Shown piece by piece: positions 1 through 8,609 of a stretch of 33,933 nt of DNA. Every line of letters begins with the position of its first letter. Positions within the stretch are counted from its first letter, which is position 1. The stretch covers positions 1 through 33,933 of the forward strand of contig JBHIET010000033.1 of NCBI GenBank assembly GCA_046760785.1, read 5' to 3'. This DNA is from JBHIET01 sp046760785. Its GTDB lineage: Bacteria; Chloroflexota; Anaerolineae; B4-G1. The notes under the pieces are model-generated. The model saw only the letters and a program-made list of their open reading frames with translations, made no database searches and was not told the DNA's origin. The position numbers and the translations under genes are program-made.

Positions 1-50
1 CTCAGGACGACTGGCCTGATTTAGCTGCTAGCGGAGTGCGAAATCTAGGC

Positions 51-336
51 TTAGACATGCTCTAAGACTCTGGGTTTAACCTCGAATATCTCTTGAGACC
101 GAAAAAAACACACATCAAACTCCAGAAAGAAGTTCACTTGACCCAGAATCAGTGGAACATTGTTTGATTGTGTCCAGGCAAAAGCAAGGCGCAGTTGCTC
201 CTGTATCCAACAACCCTGACACGGATAGAGAAGGGTCCTGATAGCTCAGAGTAAGCGGTAGATACGGAAGACTGCTGGCGGCTCCAAGCGACTCATCAAT
301 CTCCGTGAAAGAGAAACGCTGGGCTTCAAGTGGCAT
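51..336 (-). pseudogene. Retropepsin-like aspartyl protease with central deletion
   Basis: The start ATG at 336 overlaps the stop region of the upstream gene. The first ~50 codons read cleanly into a retropepsin-type core ending in the DTGAT active-site motif (near 191-205). The original frame then gives an unrelated tail and stops at 115. In another frame the sequence resumes at once with a protease-like C-terminal half (LAFAWTQ, then PLILGQ, then NFFLEFDVCFF) and stops at 51-53. Proteins of this kind are normally about 110-120 residues, so some 40-50 codons between DTGAT and LAFAWTQ are missing, with a frame change at about position 190. The catalytic Asp remains but the flap region is gone, so the product should not fold as a protease. 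That the family is retropepsin-like is from memory; the frame jump is directly visible. Confidence 0.75.
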
Positions 337-544
337 AGGTGACTTGCTCCTCTCTGAGGGCGTCCAACAAGGTGGTAGCAGCGTCGAAAGCACTGTAGGG
401 TGTCCAAACAGGGTAGTCCTCATCAGGTTGGAATAAAGCGATACCTTCTTCTCGGGCAAGCTCAAACACCAGAAACTGCATCAGACGCAGCTTATCAGTC
501 CGTGGAAGAGCCTGCACCTTGGGCAACAACTCGGTTATCAACAT
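326..544 (-). CDS. Small conserved protein, partner of the retropepsin-like gene
   Basis: A 72-residue acidic protein. Its N-terminal half is predicted helical (TELLPKVQALPRTDKLRLMQ) and resembles the short helical antitoxin-like proteins often paired with small enzymes. The C-terminal part contains YPVWTPYSAFDAATTLLDAL. A purine-rich AGAGGGGGCAGG lies just before the ATG. The stop overlaps the start of the retropepsin-like gene by 11 bases, so the two were translated as a coupled pair. I recall this arrangement as a recurring cyanobacterial/Chloroflexota pair of unknown role. A toxin-antitoxin-like function is only a guess. This reading frame is intact although its partner is broken. Confidence 0.6.
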   Translation of the reverse strand: MLITELLPKVQALPRTDKLRLMQFLVFELAREEGIALFQPDEDYPVWTPYSAFDAATTLLDALREEQVTYAT

Positions 545-564
545 CCTGCCCCCTCTCGTTCTAT

Positions 565-1221
565 CTATTTCAAACCGTCAAAGTTCCGTGTGACACATGA
601 GTGCCCAAACCCGGCGTCTGGAGACGCCTCCCATCGCCCTCGAAGATCCGTCGGGTCTTCAAGGGCGTGAACAGCTCTGGCGAACCGCTCCACCTGCGCA
701 CACTGCATAGGTGTAGGCCAGACGAAGGGCCGCACCTTCTGGATGCGCGTCCAGGCCTGGTCGGGCGTCAGACCGGTGCTAACCAGATAGGCAGCGACCA
801 TCGCCGCCGCCCGGCCCACCCCAGAGCGGCAGTGGACGTAGACCCCGCCGCCGCGCGCGATCTCCGATGCGATGAAGGTGACTCCTTCACGCAGTTGTCC
901 CAGCGTCGGAGCCTCGTCGTCAGCCGTCGGCAGGTACAGGTAGCGCGCTGGTGCGATGGCGGCGTGGTTGTCGTCGAATCCGGCCCGCAGGCTGAGGACG
1001 GCTGTAATCCCACGCGCGGCCAACCTCGGCCAGCCACGCCGCCGGTACTGGCCGCCCAGGTGCAGGTGCGGCGTGATCTGGCTCAACGAGCGCATAGGGG
1101 CACCGGTCACGATGCGTATGACATCGGCCACACCCCACAGCGTCATCACACGCGGCCCGAGCTCCATCAGTTGCTTCCACCAAGTGGCCACCTCGTTGCA
1201 GATTCTGATCAATAGTCTCAA
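565..1221 (-). CDS. Dual-specificity protein phosphatase, copy 1
   Basis: A 218-residue cysteine phosphatase. The signature HCRSGVGRA (residues 130-138) is the HCX5R loop, with nucleophile Cys131 and phosphate-binding Arg137. An Asp pair in PTADDE (about 101-102) is the candidate general acid. A short hydrophobic/basic N-terminal stretch precedes the catalytic domain. The start is TTG, chosen because the second copy at 17895 aligns residue for residue from its ATG (MRLL...). The two copies stay closely similar from about residue 36 to 175, then this one carries some 30 extra residues ending at 565. The substrate is unknown; the family dephosphorylates Ser/Thr/Tyr proteins or small phosphates. 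The gene stands alone, downstream of decayed DNA. Confidence 0.85.
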   Translation of the reverse strand: MRLLIRICNEVATWWKQLMELGPRVMTLWGVADVIRIVTGAPMRSLSQITPHLHLGGQYRRRGWPRLAARGITAVLSLRAGFDDNHAAIAPARYLYLPTADDEAPTLGQLREGVTFIASEIARGGGVYVHCRSGVGRAAAMVAAYLVSTGLTPDQAWTRIQKVRPFVWPTPMQCAQVERFARAVHALEDPTDLRGRWEASPDAGFGHSCVTRNFDGLK

Positions 1222-1427
1222 CCTTCAATCAGCGCGAGGTGTTGCCAAAACCGTCCTATCACCCAACCAGGGCATATCGGATTACGTATAAGCCCGTCAG
1301 GGATGGTTCATTTGCCGGTAGAACGGACAACCCTTATTCCCGGTGCGATTCATCCCGTTTGATCGGAGTTTGAATCCGTTCAATCCGCTCCCCGAATCCG
1401 ATGACAGCTCTGCGCTGGCAATGGCGA

Positions 1428-1529
1428 TCAGCACACAAGGAACAGAGCGGAAACCCGCAGCAAGTCTGAGACTTCCTGAGGGGTGAGAAACAGTTGCCCC
1501 TCCACCACATCTGCGGATAGTGTGAACAT
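1428..1529 (-). pseudogene. Truncated excisionase-type helix-turn-helix protein
   Basis: From ATG at 1529 the minus strand reads MFTLSADVVEGQLF followed by LTPQEVSDLLRVS, then an unrelated LFLVC and a stop at 1428-1430. The LTPQEVSDLLRVS block is the usual first helix and turn of the small MerR/AlpA/excisionase-like DNA-binding domain (the 'helix-turn-helix 17' type). The recognition helix that should follow (typically RRTVYRWI) is absent, so the product cannot bind DNA in the usual way. A longer minus-strand frame over the same DNA is a shadow. Confidence is moderate because the motif is short. Confidence 0.5.
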
Positions 1530-1575
1530 GGCACGCTTGCTTCGCTAAACAACGTGAACTCTCACGAACGACAAC

Positions 1576-1581
1576 AGTATA
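1576..1581 (-). promoter_or_regulatory. Possible extended -10 promoter
   Basis: The minus strand reads TGATATACT, an extended -10 (TGn plus TATACT). The hexamer 17 bases upstream (TAGAAG) is a poor -35. It would read towards the helix-turn-helix stub at 1529. Weak evidence. Confidence 0.3.
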
Positions 1582-1680
1582 TCACGAGGTATAAGAACCT
1601 TCTATAGTACCTCTGTACCATTCGGGGTAAATGTCGTTCAGAGTCCACGGGCGTGCTTGTCCAGCGTCCAGGATTTAGAC

Positions 1681-1715
1681 CGGCGGCCTCACGGACAAAG
1701 CCACTGAGGCCGCCG
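1681..1715 (-). terminator. Hairpin after nucleoside hydrolase
   Basis: CGGCGGCCTCA and TGAGGCCGCCG form a perfect 11-base-pair stem around a 13-base loop, about 20 bases beyond the stop of the minus-strand nucleoside hydrolase gene. No strong T-run follows, so it may be a weak terminator or an mRNA 3'-end stabiliser. Confidence 0.55.
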
Positions 1716-1735
1716 TCATTGCCGCCAGTGGTGGT

Positions 1736-2914
1736 CTACCACGTCATATCGCGCATGAACCTCCAGCGCATCCAGCGCTCCCTGATGTCCAGCACCACCT
1801 GTGCATTGTCCGGCTCGCGGGCCAGGATGGCGAAGATCGCGCCCATGAGATCGAAATCGGGGTCACTATAGAACTGGTACACCAGCATGTTGAGTTCCTC
1901 GACAGAGGCGATCATGGTGACCCGCTCCCCCACGTCAAGGCCAATGACCGTCTGGCCCCGCGCCAGGGATTCCTCCGTCACCACCTTGACTAACGCGGAC
2001 TCGGCGGTGCCGAGCGATGTTTTCGTGGCGTACATCGCCGCCGCCACGTCGTAGTACGCGATCTCCGTCGCGCCGCCAAACCCGGCCTGCATCTGCGCGT
2101 ACATCTGCATGGGGCCCGCGATGAGCTGCGCTGCCGGGTTCCCGTCCTCCATCAAGTCCTGCAGATTGTCGTCGTCGAGGGTGAATTCCCCGCTCGCGTC
2201 AATGAGGACGAGCGTCAAAGGAATTCCTGCCGACAAGACGACCTCCGCCGCCTCGGGATCCTGCCACACGTTGTAGTCCATCTGTGGCGCGTTGGCCGTC
2301 CTGCTGCCACCCAGGGCGATGATCTGGCCGAAGTTCCGCATCTCCGCAGGACACTGACCGACTGCCTGGGCCAGATTGGTCAGCGGCCCCAGCGCGAGTA
2401 CCGTGGCTCCTGGATGCTCCGCCGCCTGGCCGCAGTAGAAGCCAGGCGCGTCCTTAGGGATGCCGCTCAAGTCGTGAGGGTTCTGGAACCCCACACCCCA
2501 CAGGCCATCGGGGCCATGAAGCAGCAAAGACACGTGGCTCATTGGCTGGCTCAGCGGCTCGGCGGCTCCCATCACCACAGGGAGATCCGGCTGGCTTAGC
2601 GCGTCGAGGAGTGTCAGGACGTTGTTTGTGGTGTTCTCGATCGCGGCGTTGCCGGCGACGGTGACGATTCCGAGGACCTCCACCGGATAGCGCCTCTGGC
2701 TGAGGAGCCACACGATCGCCGCCGCATCGTCAACACCTGGGTCGGTGTCTATGATCAGCTCGATCGGTGGATGCTTCGCCTGTGCCGCGCTGAGAGGCAT
2801 CAGCAGGGCGACGACGACCACGAGGGGCAGAACCACCCATGCTATGCGCCGTCCTCCAAAGGCCCGCATACAGACTTGCCGGCGAGACTGCTTCAGATTG
2901 GTATGCGCGAACAT
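1736..2914 (-). CDS. Exported inosine/uridine-type nucleoside hydrolase
   Basis: A 392-residue protein of the IUNH family, which splits the N-glycosidic bond of nucleosides to give ribose and a free base. After an N-terminal signal sequence (basic region, long hydrophobic run AWVVLPLVVVVALLMPLSA, likely cleavage after AQA) comes DTDPGVDDA, the hallmark Ca2+- and ribose-binding Asp cluster. MDYNVWQDPEAA in the middle matches the family's second conserved NxxxDPEAA block. The start is supported by AAGGAAGGAG about seven bases upstream of ATG 2914. Export is unusual for this enzyme family, whose classic bacterial members are cytoplasmic, and suggests scavenging of extracellular nucleosides. upp at 25145 could salvage released uracil, but the genes are far apart. 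The exact substrate cannot be told. Confidence 0.88.
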   Translation of the reverse strand: MFAHTNLKQSRRQVCMRAFGGRRIAWVVLPLVVVVALLMPLSAAQAKHPPIELIIDTDPGVDDAAAIVWLLSQRRYPVEVLGIVTVAGNAAIENTTNNVLTLLDALSQPDLPVVMGAAEPLSQPMSHVSLLLHGPDGLWGVGFQNPHDLSGIPKDAPGFYCGQAAEHPGATVLALGPLTNLAQAVGQCPAEMRNFGQIIALGGSRTANAPQMDYNVWQDPEAAEVVLSAGIPLTLVLIDASGEFTLDDDNLQDLMEDGNPAAQLIAGPMQMYAQMQAGFGGATEIAYYDVAAAMYATKTSLGTAESALVKVVTEESLARGQTVIGLDVGERVTMIASVEELNMLVYQFYSDPDFDLMGAIFAILAREPDNAQVVLDIRERWMRWRFMRDMTW

Positions 2915-3084
2915 GATACATCTCCTTCCTTATACTTATGGGCCCATTATTCTAAATTCTGCCCAAGGGATCTTTTTCGACTGCAGATTGCAGAAGCGCA
3001 GTGCTATAGCCGCGATGTAAACGTTCAGCCCTCTTTCGAATAATCAGTTTATTGTAGCCGCGATTTCCCTATCGCGCAAGCTGG

Positions 3085-5541
3085 CTAGGACCGGCGTCGG
3101 CGCGATGGCGATGAGGGGGGTAACAGCGTGACCGCAAGCACATCGTCCATCCGCTCGGCCAGGACGATGTTCATGCCGTGCTGAACACGTCGAGGTATTT
3201 CGACGAGGTCCTTCTTGTTGCGCTTGGGGATGACGACCGTCTTGAGACCAGCACGGTAGGCCGCCAGCATCTTCTCCTTGAGGCCGCCCACAGGCAACAC
3301 GCGACCACGCAGCGTGATCTCCCCTGTCATCCCCACGTCGTGGTGCACGGCCCGGCCGGTGAAGGCGGAGATGAGCGCTGTGGCAATCGTAATGCCGGCC
3401 GATGGGCCATCCTTGGGGATCGCCCCCTCCGGCAGGTGGATGTGGATGTCGGTTTTTTCAAACATATCGGGTTTGATGTTGAAATCCTTGCTGCGGGAAC
3501 GGGTGTAACTCAGCGCCGCCTGCGCTGATTCCTGCATGACCTCGCCCAACTGCCCGGTCAGTAGCAGGTTGCCCTTGCCGGGCATCAGCACCACCTCCAC
3601 AGGCGACAGGTCTCCCCCTGCCTCGGTCCACGCCACTCCCGTGGCGATGCCGACCCCGTCCCGCTCTTCCGCCAGGCTGTGAATGAACTGCGGCGGGCCG
3701 AGGTAACGGGCCAGCATATTTGCTTTGATGCGATGCGGAGGTGAGCCTCCTTCTGCCAGGCGGCGGGCGATCTTGCGACAGATGTTGGCGATATTGCGCT
3801 CGAGATTGCGCACGCCAGCCTCATAAGTGTATTCGCGGACGAGGGCCCGCAGCGCGCCTTCAGTGAAGGTGACAGGACTATCCTCCAGACCGTGCTCCTC
3901 CAGTTGGCGCGGGATCAGAAAACGGCGCGCGATCTCCAGTTTCTCCTCGTCGATGTAGCCGGGGAATTCGATCACCTCCATGCGGTCTCGCAGGGCCGGC
4001 GGAACAGGGTCGAGAATGTTGCCCGTGGTGATGAACAAGACCTTCGAAAGGTCGTAGGGCACCTCGAGGTAATGATCAGAGAAGGCGTGATTCTGTTCGG
4101 GGTCCAACACCTCCAGCAAGGCTGCAGCCGGGTCGCCCCGGAAATCCAGCCCCAACTTATCCACCTCGTCGAGCATGAACAGAGGGTTTATCGTGCCGGC
4201 CCGCCGCATCGTCTGGATGATGCGACCGGGCAGCGAACCGATGTAGGTACGGCGATGGCCACGAATCTCCGCCTCGTCTCGCACGCCGCCCAGGCTCACG
4301 CGGACGAACTTGCGACCCAGCGCCTCGGCGATGGACTGCCCCAGTGAGGTCTTGCCGGTGCCGGGCGGACCCACGAAACAGAGAATTGGGATGCGCATCT
4401 TGTCGGCTGCCAGACGCCGCACGGCGATGTATTCCAGGATGCGCTCCTTGGCCTTGGGCAACCCGTAGTGGCGTGATTCCAGCACCTCCTCCACGTGCTT
4501 GACGTCCAGGTTGTCCTCGGTGGTCTCCGACCAGGGCAACTCGATCAGCCAATCGAGGTAGGTACGGATGATACCGGTCTCAGGTGACATGGGCGGCATC
4601 GTCGCCAGCCGGTCGAGCTCCTTGTTAGCCCGGGCGCGCACCTCGTCGGCCAAGTCCATCTCGGCGATTCTCTCGCGCAATTCGTTGACTTCCTGGGTGT
4701 AGACGTCAGCCTCGCCCAACTCGCTCTGGATGACCTTCATCTGTTCACGCAGGAAATACTCACGCTGAGTCTTGTCCACTTCCTGCTGCACCTGCGAGTG
4801 GATGCGATCCTCCAGTTCGAGCACGTCCAGTTCCTTGGCCAGCAGGACGCTGACGCGCTGCAACCTCGCTGCAGGATCGAGGGTCTCCAGCACCTCCTGT
4901 CGCTCAGCCACCTCCAGGTCCAGCACCTGGGCCGTCAGGTCGGCCAGCCAGCCCGCCTCATCTATGTTCATGGCGAAGACATAGGCATCTTCGGGCAAGG
5001 TGCGATTCAACTGCACGACCTTCTCGAAAAGCGCCAGCACCGCCCGCATCAGCGCCTCGGTGAGCGGGGTCCTCTCCGCCGCCTCGTAGATGGGCAGGGC
5101 ACGCACGCGGATGTAGGGCTCCAGGTGGACATATTCGACGATCTGCACCCGTCGAAGCCCCTGACTCAGCATGCTGATGGTGCCGTCGGGCATGTGCAAC
5201 ATGCGGCCGATGGCCACTTCGGCACCGAAGGTGAAGAGATCCTCGGGGCCTGGCTCCATCACATCTGCATCCCGCTGAGCGACGGTGATGAGCGGTTCGC
5301 CCCGCTCGTTCGCCACCTCGATGGCTTCTATCGAACGGTCGCGCCCGACGAAGAGCGGCGTGACCATACGTGGGAACATCACCATATCGCGCAGCGGCAG
5401 AAGCGGCGCTTCGATGACTTCACCCGGAGATTCACGCAAGTCTTCCACTTCCTCAAAATCTATGTCATCCAGGGAAAACGGTGTCCCCTGAGGCCATTCC
5501 ATCTGCGCCCACCAATCCCGAAACACCCTGTCCCACATCAT
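3085..5541 (-). CDS. lon: ATP-dependent protease LonA
   Basis: An 818-residue LonA protease that unfolds and degrades damaged and regulatory cytoplasmic proteins. In order: an N-terminal LAN substrate-binding domain beginning near residue 46 (APLLPLRDMVMFP), a coiled-coil linker, an AAA+ module with Walker A GPPGTGKTS at 391-399 and Walker B FMLDEVDK, and a C-terminal peptidase domain. The catalytic dyad is Ser714 (PKDGPSAG) and Lys757 (GLKEK), with the 43-residue spacing of E. coli Lon. The start is the ATGATG pair at 5541/5538, preceded by GAGGAAAAGG; a longer frame reaching 5625 would run into folC. The length is normal for LonA. Only 13 bases separate it from the folC stop, so the two are co-transcribed. 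The Ser/Arg-rich C-terminus (SSPSRRRRS) is unusual but harmless. Confidence 0.97.
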   Translation of the reverse strand: MMWDRVFRDWWAQMEWPQGTPFSLDDIDFEEVEDLRESPGEVIEAPLLPLRDMVMFPRMVTPLFVGRDRSIEAIEVANERGEPLITVAQRDADVMEPGPEDLFTFGAEVAIGRMLHMPDGTISMLSQGLRRVQIVEYVHLEPYIRVRALPIYEAAERTPLTEALMRAVLALFEKVVQLNRTLPEDAYVFAMNIDEAGWLADLTAQVLDLEVAERQEVLETLDPAARLQRVSVLLAKELDVLELEDRIHSQVQQEVDKTQREYFLREQMKVIQSELGEADVYTQEVNELRERIAEMDLADEVRARANKELDRLATMPPMSPETGIIRTYLDWLIELPWSETTEDNLDVKHVEEVLESRHYGLPKAKERILEYIAVRRLAADKMRIPILCFVGPPGTGKTSLGQSIAEALGRKFVRVSLGGVRDEAEIRGHRRTYIGSLPGRIIQTMRRAGTINPLFMLDEVDKLGLDFRGDPAAALLEVLDPEQNHAFSDHYLEVPYDLSKVLFITTGNILDPVPPALRDRMEVIEFPGYIDEEKLEIARRFLIPRQLEEHGLEDSPVTFTEGALRALVREYTYEAGVRNLERNIANICRKIARRLAEGGSPPHRIKANMLARYLGPPQFIHSLAEERDGVGIATGVAWTEAGGDLSPVEVVLMPGKGNLLLTGQLGEVMQESAQAALSYTRSRSKDFNIKPDMFEKTDIHIHLPEGAIPKDGPSAGITIATALISAFTGRAVHHDVGMTGEITLRGRVLPVGGLKEKMLAAYRAGLKTVVIPKRNKKDLVEIPRRVQHGMNIVLAERMDDVLAVTLLPPSSPSRRRRS

Positions 5542-5554
5542 GCCCTTTTCCTCA

Positions 5555-6937
5555 TCAGATTTCCACCTCGCCGTCGTTGTCCGGCAGCGGGGCACTGGTG
5601 TAACGCGCCCATTCCTCGCGGGCATCGGCGACGAGGTAGATGGATCCGGTGACCAGCAGGCCGCGGCTCGACTGAGCTTGCCGAAGTCTGCCCTGGTCCA
5701 TCACTGCCAGCCCGCGTCGGAGCGATTTTCTCATATTAACACTCACCTCTGCCCCACCTCCCACGGAGGCGACGACGTCGGCCAACTCAACCGGCGCCGC
5801 CGCCCGAGGATGGTCGGAACGGGTGACGATAATGTAGTCGCTGATCGGCAGAAGGGTCCGTAGCATCCCGGCGATGTCTTTATCGGCTGAAGCACCGAAG
5901 ATCAGCACCCAGCGTCGGTCGGGAAACCATTCTTCCAGTGCTTTGCGCAGCGTCTGCACCGAGTAGGGATTGTGCGCACCGTCCGCGACCACCAACGGCT
6001 CACGGCTGAGGATTTCCATCCGCCCCGGCCAGTAGACGCTGTGTAACCCTTCGTGCACGGCCTCAGGGGGGATGCGAAAGTCCCGCTGGCGTAGGATGTC
6101 CAGCGCAGCGATGGCACTGGTCGCGTTCTCCAGTTGATGGCGGCCTAACAGAGGAATCCAGTATTCTCCATCCAGTTCCGAGCTACCGCTGGCGACGCGT
6201 CGAGCGGTAAAAGCCTGACCGTCCAGGTCTGCGGAGCCTGGCTCGTAATCCCAGTCACGGCCGACTTCCGTGAGTGGGGCTTCCCGTTCCTGGCTGACTG
6301 CTTCGAGTACCTTGATCGCCTCGGCTCGCTGCGGCGCACTCACAACCGGTATACCCGGCTTGATGATGCCCGCTTTTTCATAGGCGATCTCAGCCAGTGT
6401 GTCGCCCAGCAGGTAGGTGTGCTCCAGGCTGAGTGAGGTAATCACAGATACCTCGGGCATCAAGACGTTGGTAGCATCAAGCCGGCCGCCGAGTCCCACC
6501 TCGACGACGGCCACATCCACCTCGGAGCGAGCGAAGTAAAGAAAGCCCATAGCGGTAATGGCCTCGAAATAGGTCACGCCAGGTACGCGCTCAACCAGCG
6601 GGCGAACCTCCTCCACCAGCGCGACGACTTCCTCCCGCGCGATCTCCTGCCTGTCCACCTGGATGCGCTCGCGGAAGGTGTGGAGATGGGGCGAGGTGTA
6701 GAAACCGGCATGGTAACCGGCGGCCCGCAAGCCAGATTCACACATCGCCGCTGCAGACCCTTTCCCCTTGGTACCGGCGATGTGCACCGCTGGAAAGCGA
6801 GTGTGCGGGTTGCCCACCGCCGCCAGCAATTGCTCAACACGCGCCAGGTTGTGCGTCTCAGGTGTGTAGCGCTCGAGACGCATCTTCTCGTAGTCAATAA
6901 GGCTGTGAAGATAGGCAATAGCCGCCGGGTAATCCAT
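5555..6937 (-). CDS. folC: Folylpolyglutamate / dihydrofolate synthase
   Basis: A 460-residue Mur-ligase-family enzyme that adds glutamate to dihydropteroate and/or folates, using ATP in the cytoplasm. Visible motifs are the P-loop GTKGKGS (55-61), the folate-loop region YTSPHLHTFRERI, the EVGLGGRLDATN block and the DGAHNPYS motif that opens the glutamate-ligase domain. The start ATG 6937 has GGGAAG upstream and a good promoter at 6963-6990. Near the C-terminus the residues GRLRQAQSSRG sit just before the conserved LLVTGSIYLV strand. They are encoded by a copy of a common dispersed repeat (see findings) and look like an insertion into a surface turn. First gene of the folC-lon operon. Confidence 0.95.
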   Translation of the reverse strand: MDYPAAIAYLHSLIDYEKMRLERYTPETHNLARVEQLLAAVGNPHTRFPAVHIAGTKGKGSAAAMCESGLRAAGYHAGFYTSPHLHTFRERIQVDRQEIAREEVVALVEEVRPLVERVPGVTYFEAITAMGFLYFARSEVDVAVVEVGLGGRLDATNVLMPEVSVITSLSLEHTYLLGDTLAEIAYEKAGIIKPGIPVVSAPQRAEAIKVLEAVSQEREAPLTEVGRDWDYEPGSADLDGQAFTARRVASGSSELDGEYWIPLLGRHQLENATSAIAALDILRQRDFRIPPEAVHEGLHSVYWPGRMEILSREPLVVADGAHNPYSVQTLRKALEEWFPDRRWVLIFGASADKDIAGMLRTLLPISDYIIVTRSDHPRAAAPVELADVVASVGGGAEVSVNMRKSLRRGLAVMDQGRLRQAQSSRGLLVTGSIYLVADAREEWARYTSAPLPDNDGEVEI

Positions 6938-6962
6938 TGTTCTTCCCTGCCAGTCGGCGCGG

Positions 6963-6990
6963 ATTGTACTCGTTTTCCTGGGAAATGCAA
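6963..6990 (-). promoter_or_regulatory. Promoter of folC-lon
   Basis: Minus strand: -35 TTGCAT, 16-base spacer, -10 TACAAT, ending 25 bases before the folC ATG. Confidence 0.65.
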
Positions 6991-7000
6991 GTCGGTATTA

Positions 7001-7122
7001 GTCAGGTGGTCGAGTGGTCGGGTAGTCGGATAGTCACACATTGACCAAGTGACCATTCGACCAAGCGAGTAAGCGACTACTCGACCAAGCGACTCACCAG
7101 TTTACCAATCTACCAATTTGTG
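7001..7122. repeat. Degenerate 8-bp tandem array
   Basis: About fifteen imperfect octamers run through the folC/lipoprotein intergenic region. The first four are of TGGTCGAG / TGGTCGGG type. From about 7041 the array switches to the complementary sense (GACCAAGT, GACCATTC, GACCAAGC and so on), degenerating to AGTTTACC and AATCTACC. The last units supply the -35 box of the downstream promoter. Confidence 0.75.
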
Positions 7123-7129
7123 GTACACT
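7101..7129 (+). promoter_or_regulatory. Promoter of the FlgD-like lipoprotein gene
   Basis: -35 TTTACC (7101-7106), 17-base spacer, -10 TACACT (7124-7129) with an extended TGG just before it. The ribosome site GGGGAGG is at 7149-7155. Confidence 0.65.
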
Positions 7130-7167
7130 TCGGCCCGAAATTTGATTTGGGGAGGATGGCGTTGCGA

Positions 7168-8436
7168 ATGCGGCACACTCTAATAACAGCGGCGATGCTT
7201 GGCCTGGCGCTGACGCTGACTGCCTGCGGTGAAAAGCCGCTGCTCAGCGAAGTTTCCTTTAACAAGGATGTGATCACCCCCAACGCGGACCACGATACAG
7301 ACATACTCGAGATCACGTACAACCTGTCTCGCAGCGCGGAGGTCTCGATCTACTTCGAGAGTCAGGACGGGAACCGCTACTACTTCCGTGACCACGTCCA
7401 CCACGGCCCCTCCGTCGAGGAGCCTTATCAGGTCTACTTCCCCGGCGTGGTGGAGGGCTACGTGCTCCCCGGCGAGCAGTTCGAGGGATTCGCGGTGGAG
7501 AAGCGGGTGCTGCAGGATGGTGTCTACACCTGGACGGTGGAGGCAACCGACGAGACCGGTCACACCGGCCAGGTCACCGGCACGCTCACCATCGCCGACG
7601 CCGACACCGTCCTGCCGGAACTGCGCGGTTTCAGTGTATATCCACCGGTCTTCACCCCCAACCGGGACGGCATCGGCGACCGGGCGACGGTCAACGTGAA
7701 CCTCAAGAAGGACGTGGAGGAGCTGACCGTCTACCTGGAAGGGAACGACGGGGGGCGCTATCCCGTGGAGTGGAAAGAGAAGCTGACACCGCTTAACGAG
7801 GCTGGTTGGCACGAGTTCGACTACGATGCCGGGGTGGATCACGGGGCGAACCCGCCGCCCGACGGCACGTACACCGTGACCATGCAGGCGCGCGACGCGG
7901 TGGGGCAGTGGACGATGGCGACCGGTAGTTTAACCATCAAGGATGGCGGGGTGCCGAGGGCATATATCCTTAACGGCGAGGTGGAGTGGTCGGGAGGAGG
8001 GGGGCCAAAGGTGAGCATCCCGTTAAGCAGCACGCTCTATTTCACGCTGACGGTCGAGAACGACAGCCGCGTGCCCATCCGCACCAGTGGCCCGCCGCCA
8101 GGCACGGTCTACGACAGCGACCAGAACTACGCCACGTTGGGTGAGTATGTCCAGTCGGGCGTGTTCCGGGTGGGCATTCACTGTGAGACCAGCCCCATAG
8201 ACCACCCCTGGCGCTGGGCGGTAGGCGGGTCAGACGATCTGGTGACGGACGACGAGGGACACCTCTACCTGCCGGCAGGGGCACGGGCGACCGTCACCGG
8301 AGGCATCCGCTTCGTGGACTTTGTGGCAGCCCGCAACCCGCAGTACTGCTACGCTTCGCTGATCCACGAGGACGTGGAGATCTCGATGGTCAACTTCCGG
8401 GTGGATGCGGTGTTCCTGACCATCGAGGTACCGTAG
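7168..8436 (+). CDS. Lipoprotein with tandem FlgD-like Ig domains
   Basis: About 422 residues. A signal peptide ends in the lipobox LTAC followed by GEKPLLSE, so the mature protein is a membrane-anchored lipoprotein. Two copies of a FlgD-like beta-sandwich repeat follow, each opening with a TPN-D-xxD signature (ITPNADHDTD and FTPNRDGIGD) and closing with the DGxYTWTVEATD / DGTYTVTMQARD strand. The last ~140 residues form another beta-rich region without a motif I recognise. ATG 7168 is chosen because the SD GGGGAGG (7149-7155) fits it or the TTG at 7162; an ATG at 7156 touches the SD, and a GTG at 7120 lies upstream of the expected transcription start. The role is unknown: probably structural or carbohydrate/protein binding at the cell surface. 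It precedes the ABC importer but has its own promoter. Confidence 0.75.
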   Translation: MRHTLITAAMLGLALTLTACGEKPLLSEVSFNKDVITPNADHDTDILEITYNLSRSAEVSIYFESQDGNRYYFRDHVHHGPSVEEPYQVYFPGVVEGYVLPGEQFEGFAVEKRVLQDGVYTWTVEATDETGHTGQVTGTLTIADADTVLPELRGFSVYPPVFTPNRDGIGDRATVNVNLKKDVEELTVYLEGNDGGRYPVEWKEKLTPLNEAGWHEFDYDAGVDHGANPPPDGTYTVTMQARDAVGQWTMATGSLTIKDGGVPRAYILNGEVEWSGGGGPKVSIPLSSTLYFTLTVENDSRVPIRTSGPPPGTVYDSDQNYATLGEYVQSGVFRVGIHCETSPIDHPWRWAVGGSDDLVTDDEGHLYLPAGARATVTGGIRFVDFVAARNPQYCYASLIHEDVEISMVNFRVDAVFLTIEVP

Positions 8437-8461
8437 GTCACTTCCAGCGACCAGCCCCGAT

Positions 8462-8490
8462 TTGCCAGTTTTCGCCAACTAGGGTATCAT
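8462..8490 (+). promoter_or_regulatory. Promoter of the phnDCE-type operon
   Basis: -35 TTGCCA (8462-8467), 17-base spacer, -10 TATCAT (8485-8490). The leader is about 110 bases to ATG 8610, which has TAAGGAGGAG upstream. I saw no clear riboswitch fold in the leader. Confidence 0.6.
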
Positions 8491-8609
8491 TGCGAATGTA
8501 GGTTCAGATACTGGAGAAAGGAGGGATTCTATCGAGACTGGCGAGAGTATAGGTTGATTGCGAACAAGCGTGAGGAAATCCACTACACAAATCCTTAAGG
8601 AGGAGAACA

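Larger units (their letters stand above)
1222..1735. other. Gene-poor decayed region
   Basis: This 514-base stretch holds no intact gene. It contains a helix-turn-helix stub on the minus strand (1428-1529), a possible extended -10 promoter for it (1576-1581), and the hairpin after the nucleoside hydrolase gene (1681-1715). The part from 1240 to 1420 has short imperfect repeats around 'gaatccgttcaatccgctccccgaatcc' but no recognisable coding signal. Confidence 0.5.

Noticed and set aside
115..465. A 116-codon minus-strand frame as an intact protein
   Set aside because: Its first 43 codons overlap the upstream 72-residue gene in another frame, and its last 23 codons are the shifted reading of the retropepsin C-terminus.
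601..1215. A 204-codon plus-strand open frame
   Set aside because: Antisense to phosphatase copy 1; the same kind of shadow exists opposite copy 2.
1334..1552. A 72-codon minus-strand frame
   Set aside because: A different frame of the same strand holds the LTPQEVSDLLRVS block; this frame is Cys/Arg-rich with no motif.
4798..5652. A 284-codon plus-strand open frame
   Set aside because: Antisense to lon; its composition reflects the complement of the Lon coding sequence.
7001..7122. Possible CRISPR array
   Set aside because: The period is 8 bases with no spacers and the units change strand sense; no cas genes.
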